Shown here in pieces: positions 13,801 through 22,853 of a DNA stretch of 64,000 nucleotides. Below the pieces are notes generated by a model that did not search any database, was not told the DNA's origin, and saw nothing but the letters and a program-made list of their open reading frames with translations. The position numbers and the translations under genes were made by a program. Positions within the stretch are counted from its first letter, which is position 1; each line of letters opens with the position of its first letter. Source of the DNA: Sarcocystis neurona (Eukaryota > Apicomplexa > Conoidasida > Eucoccidiorida > Sarcocystidae); NCBI GenBank assembly GCA_000727475.1, contig KL647299.1, forward strand, positions 880,626-944,625, read 5' to 3'.

Positions 13801-15262
13801 CACCGGGCTTGGCTGCGCTGGTGCTTGCTGTTCTGCTGCAGACGATCGTCGCACTGGCGATCTTGGCAACGTACCCGCTGATGATGTTCCCGGCGTTGAG
13901 TATCGTCGACCGTCATCTCCTTGCCTGCAGCTGGGTTCAGGGTCTTGGCGACAGAAGAAGGAAGCTGTTAGTCTACCTCGTCCGCGCTCTTCTCGTAAGT
14001 TTCCTCACTTTCCGTGTATGCGGTGATAACTCGCGCAGAAGGACGTGCCCTTGTCGAGAGACGCCGCCATCAGGAGGATCCAGGGACGAATATAACTGTT
14101 TTATGACGACGCCCTGTTGTGAGAGGCCGAGCGATGTACATGTGTTTCTCTCACATGAATCGCTGCGCGTCTGTTTCGATCGGCGTCGCGTCAGCTGGCA
14201 GAACCGGCCGCCCTTTGTGTGTGTGTGTGTGTGTACATAGGCGCACGCTTCTGTATCTTCGCAGTACGTTTGTATAGGCAGCTCAGAAAACGATCTGTCT
14301 TTTCTGACTGGTGTATAGAGGCTGGTGCATGTTTCTCTTGGGGGTATAATGTACGTGCACGTGTTCCACGCTTTTGCGCATTCTTCCAGCAGAGATTTGG
14401 ACGTCTCGACGCGTCTGTCTGGTATCATATGGCCGTGTTCGTTCTTCCTACACGTATGTTTGTATGTTTGTCTACTGTATACTTAGTCGTACAACAGGCG
14501 AAAGATCAGTCGGTAGCCCATAATTTTAGACCCACAGGGGCGTCTCTCTTGTATGTGTATGTATATATATATGTATATGTGTGAACGTACACATCTCTAT
14601 ATGCATACGTCTCTATATGCACACCTCTGTACACATGCACACCAATAACTTCACGCGCACATGTATACTCTATGTCTCAAGCATGAGTATATACTGATTC
14701 CGGTGTGCTTGTGTGTACCCGTGCGACTTCTTACACAATTTGAGCGAGCGTCGTTGTTTTCGTATGCAGTGGCGACGCACCACCCGCCCCGGTGCGCCCG
14801 TTGTCCCTGAGGGGGATGGCTGGCGGGGCTGGATTCTCTGTGGAGTTCGGCTCTGACTGACACATCTGTGTGTTGCTGTGTGTGTGGTGTGCGCATGCTG
14901 CTGCTGCCGCTGCTGCCTGGTTTTGGGGGGGGGTTGTTGCTCGCTGTGGCGATCTGCTGCTGCTGCTGTGGTGACAAACACAGGCGCTGTTGACGTTGGG
15001 AGTTGCGACGGTGGGGATGCGCCACTTGGACGACTTCGTTGCGTTGGTCGGCGGGTTGTGTGGGGCTCCTTTGGTTTTTGTTTTTCCTGTTTGCTTCCAT
15101 ATGCGACTTGTAAAAGAGGGGAGGTACAGGCGACTGTTTCATTGCTGCGTCATTGTCGCCGGGATTGCTATTCAGGCATTTTCTGTGTACTGGACGATCG
15201 CCTCGTGGAAAGGTGACTCTGAGTTTGCTTCTCGCTGCATGCGCGCGTTGCCCGCTCCGTAG
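7815..15262 (+). CDS. AAAP-family amino-acid transporter, 11 TM, six exons
   Basis: Exons read as 7815-8451, 8938-10419, 11250-11314, 13448-13585, 13773-13994 and 14984-15262. All introns are GT-AG, phases match, and the total is 2823 nt (940 aa plus stop). The protein belongs to the amino acid/auxin permease (SLC32/36/38-like) family of integral membrane transporters. Residues 1-225 are Ala-rich and cytosolic-looking. TM1 (about 235-260) carries the hallmark KTGFFATGVIILKSFFGG, followed by TM2 (about 265-290). A low-complexity insert (about 293-580) precedes TM3 and TM4. TM6 reads LILGTSIYLWEGAGLVLPIR across the exon 2/3 junction, the family's conserved E-G-x-G-L-x-L-P. TM7 precedes a SSGPLS loop, TM8 holds YPLMMFPA, and TM10 follows LDDFVALVG. 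The C-terminus is short. Substrate and membrane are not predictable. The start is uncertain: an upstream exon may add sequence. The splice at 13773 is the least certain. Confidence 0.85.
9180..10030 (+). repeat. Low-complexity CAG-rich insertion inside transporter exon 2
   Basis: Between TM2 and TM3 about 290 codons encode Ser, Gln, Glu and Ala runs built largely on AGC, CAG, GCA and GAA/GAG triplets. Family members normally have only a short loop here. The flanking membrane segments stay in frame, so the insert is translated rather than an intron. It is purine-rich on the coding strand. Confidence 0.7.
11315..13447 (+). other. Large transporter intron (2.1 kb)
   Basis: The donor is GTAAGT at 11315 and the acceptor GCTCCTGCAG ends at 13447; both join in phase 0 across TM6 and TM7. 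The intron carries GT-rich tracts (about 11.8-12.2 kb, 13.0-13.1 kb) and a small CAG block (12450-12520). No additional exon is needed for the family fold. Other introns are 8452-8937, 10420-11249, 13586-13772 and 13995-14983; the last ends in a TGC/CTG-rich stretch just before its acceptor. Confidence 0.7.
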
Positions 15263-15698
15263 TGGCCGCGTGTCGTCCACAATTCGCGGGGTGGAGTAGG
15301 AGGGGCGAGCGGCGCATGCATACGTGTTTGCATATGTGCACTTCCATTTACATATTATGCCTTTGTGTGTATGTGTGTGGTTGCATGTGTTTATTTGTAT
15401 GGATGGATAGGGGCGGATACAGACTGGGGGCGCGGGTGCGTGTATTTCGGATGTATTTGTGGACGTCTGCGTGTGATCGAAAAAATACACAGGGTGTTCC
15501 AGAAGTAGCAGGTCAGCAGGCTGGAGGAGGGAGTGCGGGGGAAGCAACAAGAGAGAGGGTGTAGACACGTATGTATGGGAAAGGTGTGCGTGAATTTTGT
15601 ACTGGAGTACTCAAGAGTGAATTTCCTCAAAGCCGCAGTATTTCTATGGATCCGGCAGATGCAGACACGCAGGGACTGCTGGGGGATAGTCTGTGTAT

Positions 15699-16121
15699 TT
15701 ATCTTCGTGAAACGTACACAGGATTGCAAAAACATGGGCCCACATTGGCGTAGAGGCGTGGCCAGAAGGAGTCTAGTGCCACCCCGCCCCGATCACTGAG
15801 GGTAGAGCGAGAAATAGAGATATCTGCAGACGCGCGAGCAGTACTGAGAGGAGCAGCCGAGGATTCTGTGCCAACGAGGAAAGGCGCGAGCGCCACATTC
15901 TTAGCAGTGAGGGGGCCAGTCGCCCGACGCGCAAGAGCAGCAGCAGGACCTGCACAGGAAAGCAGCAGCAGTGACTCTAACCGACGATAACTGCGTACCC
16001 CCATGGCGATCGCATGTGTGTTTCTACGGAGAGAACCGTGCACACGTACACGTAAAGAGAAATCGAAGATGACGTCTGTGTGTTCAGATTGCAGAGTGTG
16101 TCTCCTTGCTGGAGGAGACAT
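15699..16121 (-). CDS. Hypothetical ORF, 140 codons, ATG start
   Basis: An ATG-started open frame with Ser, Ala and Arg-rich content and no recognised domain. It could be an exon of an unknown gene or a chance ORF. No splice partner was identified with confidence. Confidence 0.15.
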   Translation of the reverse strand: MSPPARRHTLQSEHTDVIFDFSLRVRVHGSLRRNTHAIAMGVRSYRRLESLLLLSCAGPAAALARRATGPLTAKNVALAPFLVGTESSAAPLSTARASADISISRSTLSDRGGVALDSFWPRLYANVGPCFCNPVYVSRR

Positions 16122-16260
16122 GGTACCGCGGTAATGCGACAGCTAAACAGCTCGTCTGACATGGCTCCGTGACGCATGACTACGTAACAATGAGTAGTTG
16201 CAAGCTTGTATAGCAGAATGATTGGCGAAGATTGGTAAGCGAACGACGTGATTTCATCGC

Positions 16261-16782
16261 ATGTTTCTCAGCGTTCTCCAAATGAATAGTAGTCTTACGT
16301 ATAGCAGGCCTATAACCAGTAGTAATAGCGGCATGCGGAGGAGGAGGACAAGGAGGAGGAGGAGTCTTCCCAGCACACGCTGTCTAGGATTTGATGGATA
16401 CCTATCCGTGTCTTGGAAGCATGTGCTGCGTTTGAAAGATGGAGACGTTGCAAGTTTAGCCTTCTTCCCGGGACCGTGTCAAGCACAACCGGAGACAGTA
16501 CTGTTGTATTTGTATCACAGCCAATGCGAGGACACGTTGGCTTCGCAACCGTCGTCTTTTTTGTTGTTTCTGAAGGGATTACGTGTAGGTGTGGACTCGA
16601 TAGACCATGGGGGTGAGTATGGAGTGTGGAGCAGGACAGACACGTACAGAGGAGACGTGGATGCAAGTTGCTGTACGTACCAATACACGTTTTTGGATGA
16701 AAGCGAGAGTCTCGCGTTTCTTTCGACCGATGTCAAGTATACCTTGTGTGTTACTCTGGTGCGAAGCACGGCAGACATGTAG
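16261..16782 (+). CDS. Hypothetical ORF, 173 codons, ATG start
   Basis: This open frame begins at an ATG, has a short Arg-rich stretch near residues 25-34, then a mixed sequence without simple repeats, which is unusual for this spacer. It contains a GTGAGT at 16614 that could act as a splice donor, so the true product may be shorter or spliced. I do not recognise a family. The opposite strand is also open here, so coding on either strand is unproven. Confidence 0.22.
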   Translation: MFLSVLQMNSSLTYSRPITSSNSGMRRRRTRRRRSLPSTRCLGFDGYLSVSWKHVLRLKDGDVASLAFFPGPCQAQPETVLLYLYHSQCEDTLASQPSSFLLFLKGLRVGVDSIDHGGEYGVWSRTDTYRGDVDASCCTYQYTFLDESESLAFLSTDVKYTLCVTLVRSTADM

Positions 16783-17226
16783 AAGGACCAACTCCAGTTT
16801 GTTTATGCACACGTTAGAGGCCTAGAGGCATTTCTTCGAAAAACAGTGCTCTTGTACGTCTCGAGGTGAGGTCTACGTGGTGCGCAGGGAGAGGCAAATT
16901 CAGTGAGTGGAGAGACAGGCACACTGAGTGACGACAAGCACACTTTGTGTGTGTGTGACACCCGACTGCGCAGTCGCGTTGTAAATGGAAGTAAAACAGA
17001 GCTGAGCAATACACTTCGCACTTTGTTTCTTATCCGTGCCAATATTTTTGTGCTCTCGTTTTTAGACTTTACATGTACAGACCCATGCGCACACGTGCAT
17101 TTGACTACTGTTCTCTTCGTGTACGTGTAGTATTCATTGGCGTTCTTATTTGTACAAAAATATAATATATATATATATACACTCCCCCGTACATGTGTGA
17201 AAATTTTATAGACGTGTACACACACG

Positions 17227-17571
17227 TTACAGAGATGTCTCGTACTCTGGTAGCAACAGGCACGTGTCGGTTTGTGTAAGTCGCCACGACCATCTATTGA
17301 TGAGATTCTCCAATTGCGGGTATATCCCATTTTGCATTCCAGTTACGTATCCGCATGGGGGGGGCTGTGTTGTTCTTAAGTAAGGCCTTCGACGCTCTAG
17401 GAATTTGATGGCGTTGTTTTCGAATCCTGCGTCTCCGTTTGTATCTACATGTCCAATGTGTATGGTTCCCAACTTCGTCGTGGTTTGTTTTTCAAACGCA
17501 TCGTCAGCTATGGCAGCTCGTATGATTCGAATGTCAAGCAGACTGTTGGCTACAGCACCTGCTTTTGTGCA
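17227..17571 (-). CDS. Hypothetical exon or ORF of ~115 codons lacking an ATG
   Basis: The minus-strand frame is open from 17571 (just after a TGA) to the stop at 17227. Possible acceptors (AAAAG or AAAAGCAG) lie at about 17558-17562. The translation is compositionally mixed and free of repeats: it includes LLDIRIIRAAIADDAFEKQ, then TTKLGTIHIGHVDTNGDAGF, then a Pro/Cys-Gly stretch ending in Tyr/Leu-rich sequence. That is more protein-like than the rest of the spacer, but I do not recognise the family. It may be the last exon of an unannotated minus-strand gene, or a decayed gene. Confidence 0.25.
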   Translation of the reverse strand, partial: CTKAGAVANSLLDIRIIRAAIADDAFEKQTTTKLGTIHIGHVDTNGDAGFENNAIKFLERRRPYLRTTQPPPCGYVTGMQNGIYPQLENLINRWSWRLTQTDTCLLLPEYETSL

Positions 17572-17715
17572 TCAAATAACGCGAGCGGAAGTGCGCAGAA
17601 GCAATATCAGTGTGTCGACACATCCAGTCGCCTCTCTAAATTTATTTACTTGCACTATACACATGTCTGTTCACATGTACAGTTCGTATATACCTAGAAA
17701 TATGATGATGCTGAG

Positions 17716-17826
17716 CAGTGGCACACACAGACACGCACACACGCACGGACACACACACACACACACACCCGCACATAATATATATATATATACATATACG
17801 TACACACACATACACCCACACACACG
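17716..17826. repeat. Compound CA/TA microsatellite
   Basis: A run of CACACA with CACACG variants passes into a (TA)n stretch and back to CA repeats, about 110 bp in all. Nothing else is seen in it. Confidence 0.85.
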
Positions 17827-18673
17827 TAGCTTTCTGCTGTTGTGACATCCCCGCCGCGACTGCATCAGGGTGGCACAACAGTGACTTTCGCAGATGCGTC
17901 AAACACTTTTCCTTGCCGCATGCTCTGGTATGTACATGTATGCAGTCGCGCGGTGTATTGATAATGAGCGTGACACATGGTGACTCAAATATAGTGAAGG
18001 AGACGTAATTCTATATTCACTCTTCCTGCACCATATCGTGCAGATTATATAGTAAGGTGGACGCACGCGTGTCTGCGGAGAAACATTATTGATAAAAGAC
18101 TACGCGTGAACTGTGTACTACTGCTGCTTACCTAGATTTCACGTACGACGTGTATGCACATAGACAGGTGGAAATGTCGACGTTCACCTGTGCGTACGAC
18201 AGGTGGTAAGTACACGCATGTGTCTACGCGCCCCATTGTGTGGGCAAATAGCAGCGGACGGCGCCTACGCCTTCCTGTCTTCGGGCAGGTACGCAGGTCT
18301 AGGAGATACACACACACTGGTGTTAACAGATGTACCCCTGCAGTGGCTTCCCTCTCCCGGTATAGACGGGAGTAAGGTGTCCTTCGTGGGGAGCCCTTAC
18401 CATGGAACATTTCCCTCATGCCACCTGCGGACGTCTCCCCACGGACGGGTATCTATATGCGTAGCCTGCACAAACGCAAACGGGTAGTAGCGGATTCGCA
18501 GCAGTTGAAGCAACAACGAAACAGCTGCAGGAAATTGTAGATATACAAGTATGCGTTGTGTACACATGTGCAGGTCTGTACGTACGACCACGGATACAGG
18601 TGGATCTACTCTCCTGCAGCATTGATTTCCACGTAGACACCTGTGCAAAAGGTGCACATGTGCGTGGTCTATA

Positions 18674-18840
18674 ACGCACACACACACACATGTGTACATA
18701 TATATATATATATATATTTATGTATATACATATATATTTATACATATTGTGAGTATATGTACTTATCTTCATCCACACACATATATCTGTATATATATGC
18801 AGAGAGAGAGAGAGGGAAAGGCAGACACAGAGAGGGGAAA
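18674..18840. repeat. CA/TA/GA compound microsatellite
   Basis: A short (CA)n passes into (TA)n interrupted by TTTATG, then an AGAGAGAG tract at about 18800-18815. It encodes nothing recognisable. Confidence 0.8.
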
Positions 18841-19608
18841 ACATATACAAAGAGTGGACAGATCCAGTTCTGCTGTATCTACTGCAGCCGAACTCTGCCT
18901 CACAAGAGCAGTCGCACCGGCAGCTGTTGGTAGCACCGCTTCGATGGGAAGCGATGCTACTGCTTTCCTCATGCGCCGGTACGCGTTTCCTGACACAGAC
19001 ACAAATTCATATATATATATATATATACACGGGGCGGTAGAGACGTACAGGTGTAAGTTTATATTCAAGTGTTTACTCGAATTAAAAATTGACTAATTAT
19101 GTGTGTGCATGTATGCACACAAGTAACAGGCGTACGGTTGTAACTCTAGCATTGTTGGGATAGTCACGCCAAATGGCTGCTTCCCTGATTTCGCGTCTTC
19201 GTCTCCAGTTTTTCTTTTTCTAGTGCTTTTATGAAGAAACTTCTGCACTCATCTGTGAATCTCTGAGAACAACGCGTACTACGATAGAACTATGATCTCT
19301 CGGCGTTGGCTTCGTATTACTCGACGACACTAGAGACTCGGTAACGAATTACGCGGGTGTGCGTGGCAGCGTGGCAGTCCCTGGAAACGCCTGCTACGCC
19401 CGACGAAGAAGCGCGTGTAGACACCGACGTGCGTGTACACATTCAAAAGCAGAAAGTCACCCACGCAAACGCGTGCTGCAGACACACGGATACACATGTT
19501 ACGGATTTACGCATCTGGAGATTTTGTCTACACAGGCACGTGTGTTTGTATATCCCCACATATATATATACATATATAAACATATGTGTATATATGTGTC
19601 CAGCATGG

Positions 19609-19756
19609 ACAAGTGCAGCAGTGTACCTGTTGCTGTTGGGCCGTGCGGAACTGACAGCGACGTCAGCAGGACGACACCCGCCACAAGTGCAGCAGGGTAT
19701 CTCCTGCCGTTGGTCCATGCACAAATGATACTGGCTTCAGCAGGACGACACTAGAG
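19609..19756. repeat. Two-copy 74-bp imperfect tandem repeat
   Basis: Copies begin at 19609 and 19683, each opening with ACAAGTGCAGCAG and each ending in CAGCAGGACGACAC. The middle parts are diverged. No gene is recognised around it. Confidence 0.65.
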
Positions 19757-20684
19757 AAGCGGCAGCAGCAACCGCACGTACAAACTGTGCGGCAGCTCCA
19801 GCGTCCGTCCCCGTGTCGCGACACTGACAGCTGCGTGTGAAGATTTTGAACCCACAAAGCATATATATATATATACATATATATACATATGGGTTATCTC
19901 GCGCTCATCCTTGTACACAACAACGAATGTGGATAAAGACAGACAGAGGAGACAAAGCAATTAATAGAGAGCGATTCTTGTAGATGCATGTGTGCATCCA
20001 TAGAAACTCCACACACCAAGACACTACTTTAAGAAATAGATATATGTATACGTATATACACACACAAGTATACTGTAAATGGACGCGTGTACACATACAC
20101 ATATATGTATTTATTTTAGATGTTCCTGTTGAGGATGCGATCGCACAGCGTCAAGGTTTCAAAAGAAGCATCTGACACTGCAGTTCCAATCTCGGGAGAA
20201 TGTTACTGTTTCTCCTGCGTCAGCCGCTGCGAACAATTTTCCCCACGCGGCATGCAGGACGCTCCCTCGCCCTCTGCTGCTTTCTGGTCTTCCTCCTTTA
20301 CGCCCGTGTCCTCTCTGAGCCTCGTTGCTGCTGGAACTGCTGCTGCTTCTTCACTTCGTCTTTTGCTGCCTCTCGCGCGGACGACCACCTTTCACTCCGT
20401 CTCTCTTTTCCCAGCGGCCGCTGCTGTGGCCTCTTCCTCCTCCTCTTTTTGCGCAGCACGCGCTGCTGCCTCTTTCGCAGCGTCTCGTAAATTCCTGCGT
20501 GCAGCACAGAAGCCCACAAAAAATCACAGACGGGAAAGCGTGAACAGTCACAATATAAGGTTACATATAGGTGTAACCGTAAACCGCCACAGACGCAGAC
20601 ACGTATATGCACACATACACAGATCTACACACACAGAGTAGGACACACGTATTACTGTATGCTGAATACCTGCCGAAAGCCGCG

Positions 20685-20685
<1 letters not shown>

Positions 20686-20720
<35 letters not shown>

Positions 20721-20771
20721 TGTGTATCCGTGTAGGCTGATAGCCGCGTACATATATATATATATATATGT
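20686..20771. repeat. Two (TA)n tracts
   Basis: Long TA runs at about 20686-20717 and 20750-20769 are separated by a short unit resembling the DNA before each run (a TAGCCGCG/AGCCGCG context recurs). These give spurious Tyr-Ile frames on both strands. Confidence 0.8.
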
Positions 20772-21579
20772 GACCCGCACGTCTGTGTACAAGAACACAG
20801 CTGCACCTCTGCATCTCTGCCCCTGTCTCCATCTCTCTCTTTTTCCCTCTGCATCTCCGTCTCTCTGTCCCTTCTCTCTCCGCGTATATGCATATGTATG
20901 TGAGTATGCCAGAATGTGTGTGTATGGGCTTTGTGATACGCAGCCTCGCACACGACTCATCAAGACCCTCGCGTTGCTTCCTTTCCAACTGTGTCTGGGA
21001 AGCACTTCCCTGCAGCGAGGCCACACTACCGCGGTTAACGACTACGTGTGCGCAGCATTTACGTGTACAGATGAATTTTTCCAAATGCGTGCGAAGAAGG
21101 TGACTACACCAGGAGAGGACGGGCGTGAGGCTGAAGTCTCGTCCCGGAAGAAGGAAGGAAATTTGTATGAGCGAGAAGGAAAAGAATCGGAGGCAAGGGG
21201 CACCTGCGGGCGCCTCGCACGGGGTCGGAGGACGGAGCGGCTGGGGGGGTCGAGAGCGCGTCATGTAACAGAGAGAGGAAACTGCAAGTAACGCCACGCG
21301 TCACTGCGAGGAAAAGGTGGATTTCTTTGCAGTTTCAAAGTGAGTGAACGCACTGAACATTCACTGACGATATACGAGGCCAGGAGCGCCGGGTGCAGTA
21401 ACACAAAGAAAGAAAATAACTCGGCGCCGTAATTCCACATGACTTGCTTAAAACTGCTCTTCTCGCTTGTCCTTCCCGCTACTACGGACCGGCCGTTGAC
21501 AAACTGCACACCCACAGGCTACCCTTCACTCAACTATATACTAGGCGTACGCGTTGACTGAATAAATGACCAAACGTCT

Positions 21580-21785
21580 GTCCCTATACATATATATATA
21601 TACACATACAGATAGAGCTTCACAGCATTAACACCTAATACACATATATGCATATGGATATATATATATATACATAGAGAGAGCGCTAGAGCGTAAATAT
21701 GAAATATATATAGATGTGTTGATATACATATATATATATATATACAGAGAGAAGGAGAGAGAGAGTGTCTTACATATCTATATAT
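21580..21785. repeat. TA/GA microsatellite cluster
   Basis: Several (TA)n runs alternate with AGAGAGAG motifs at a spacing of about 70-90 bp, giving a weak higher-order repeat. Frames through it are Ile/Tyr-rich artefacts. Confidence 0.75.
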
Positions 21786-22475
21786 GTCTAAAATGGAAAT
21801 AAGTATGTACGTATGCAGATAGACAGATATAAGAGGATACATATGTGGCCACACACATAGGATATACGTGTGTGTGGGCGGATAGGTACAGGCCCCCTCC
21901 TTGCAGTGGCAGGTGGGAAGCTCCCTGTACGCTGTGCATCTTGTTGTTGTTGAACGGCTACTACGAAGAGACAAGAAAGAGATCTGCAATGACCCGGAGA
22001 CTAGGGACACAGGAGCAGACGACGCATGAAAAGTCAATGTAGAGAAGACGACGATAACAAGAAAAGGTACACGAAGACGCGCCGCGCAGTCAGCAAGAAT
22101 TTTAGACGCCTCTTGAGTGACGCTCTTTATCAGCTTCACACTGTGATGAACTGTGGAAAATAGACGGTGACTCCTGAGGAGAAGTGAAGAAAAAGAAGAG
22201 GAACAGAAAACAGGACGATGTTCGAGAGGATGAGAAAACGGACACGGATAACGAAGAAGAGGACAGCAGGAGTTAAGAAAAAAAGGAAGAGAAGAGAAGG
22301 AAAACAAGAAGACATTTGAAGCCCGTGCAGGAAGGATGTGACGGGATTGCTGAGGACGAACTACGAGCAAGGAACGACAGAAACGAGTGTCGCATTTGTC
22401 AGAGAACGTTCGGCAGAGCCTCCTGTTCCGCATTTCTTCAGATGAAGATGCATATGTGTGCATATGTACATACAC

Positions 22476-22830
22476 ATGAGCACATATATATATATATATA
22501 TATAAATGTACGTATGTATATAATCATGTGTCTATACTTATATATACGTATATTTACATATATATATATAAATGTGCCTACGTGCATACACATGTGGATG
22601 TACGTATTTATATATATGTGCACATGTAAGTATATAAAAATGTGCTTATGTGTATATGCATGTATATGTACGTGTGTGTATATATATATATATAGTGTAC
22701 TTCGTTGTGCATATTATATACGCGCATGTATTTGCACGCACACACATACACATATGTACGTCAATATCCTGCGTATACATATATATGTGTGTGTGAACAT
22801 ATATGTATGTGTGCGTGGGCAGACAATAGT
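22476..22830. repeat. TA/TG-rich microsatellite array downstream of ispH
   Basis: TATATA, TACGTA and TGTGTA elements fill this stretch immediately beyond the ispH stop codon (22854). It may be part of the 3' UTR or flank of that gene. No polyadenylation signal was assigned. Confidence 0.75.
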
Positions 22831-22853
22831 TCTTACGACGACCAGTAGCGTTC

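Larger units (their letters stand above)
15263..22853. other. Microsatellite-rich spacer between transporter and ispH
   Basis: The two flanking genes converge here (transporter on plus, ispH on minus), so the ends hold 3' UTRs. The stretch is dominated by TA, CA/GT and GTAC-type simple repeats, with islands of complex sequence at about 15.7-17.0, 17.3-17.6, 18.1-18.5, 19.3-19.8, 20.1-20.5 and 20.9-21.5 kb. Two of the better open frames are listed separately; others are short and without recognisable domains. The 22.0-22.4 kb part is purine-rich on plus (pyrimidine-rich downstream of ispH). Confidence 0.5.

Noticed and set aside
21534..22475. 313-codon minus frame downstream of ispH
   Set aside because: The last third is Tyr/Ile repeats from TA microsatellite and the first part is a pyrimidine-rich flank; it starts at a non-conserved codon and has no domain.
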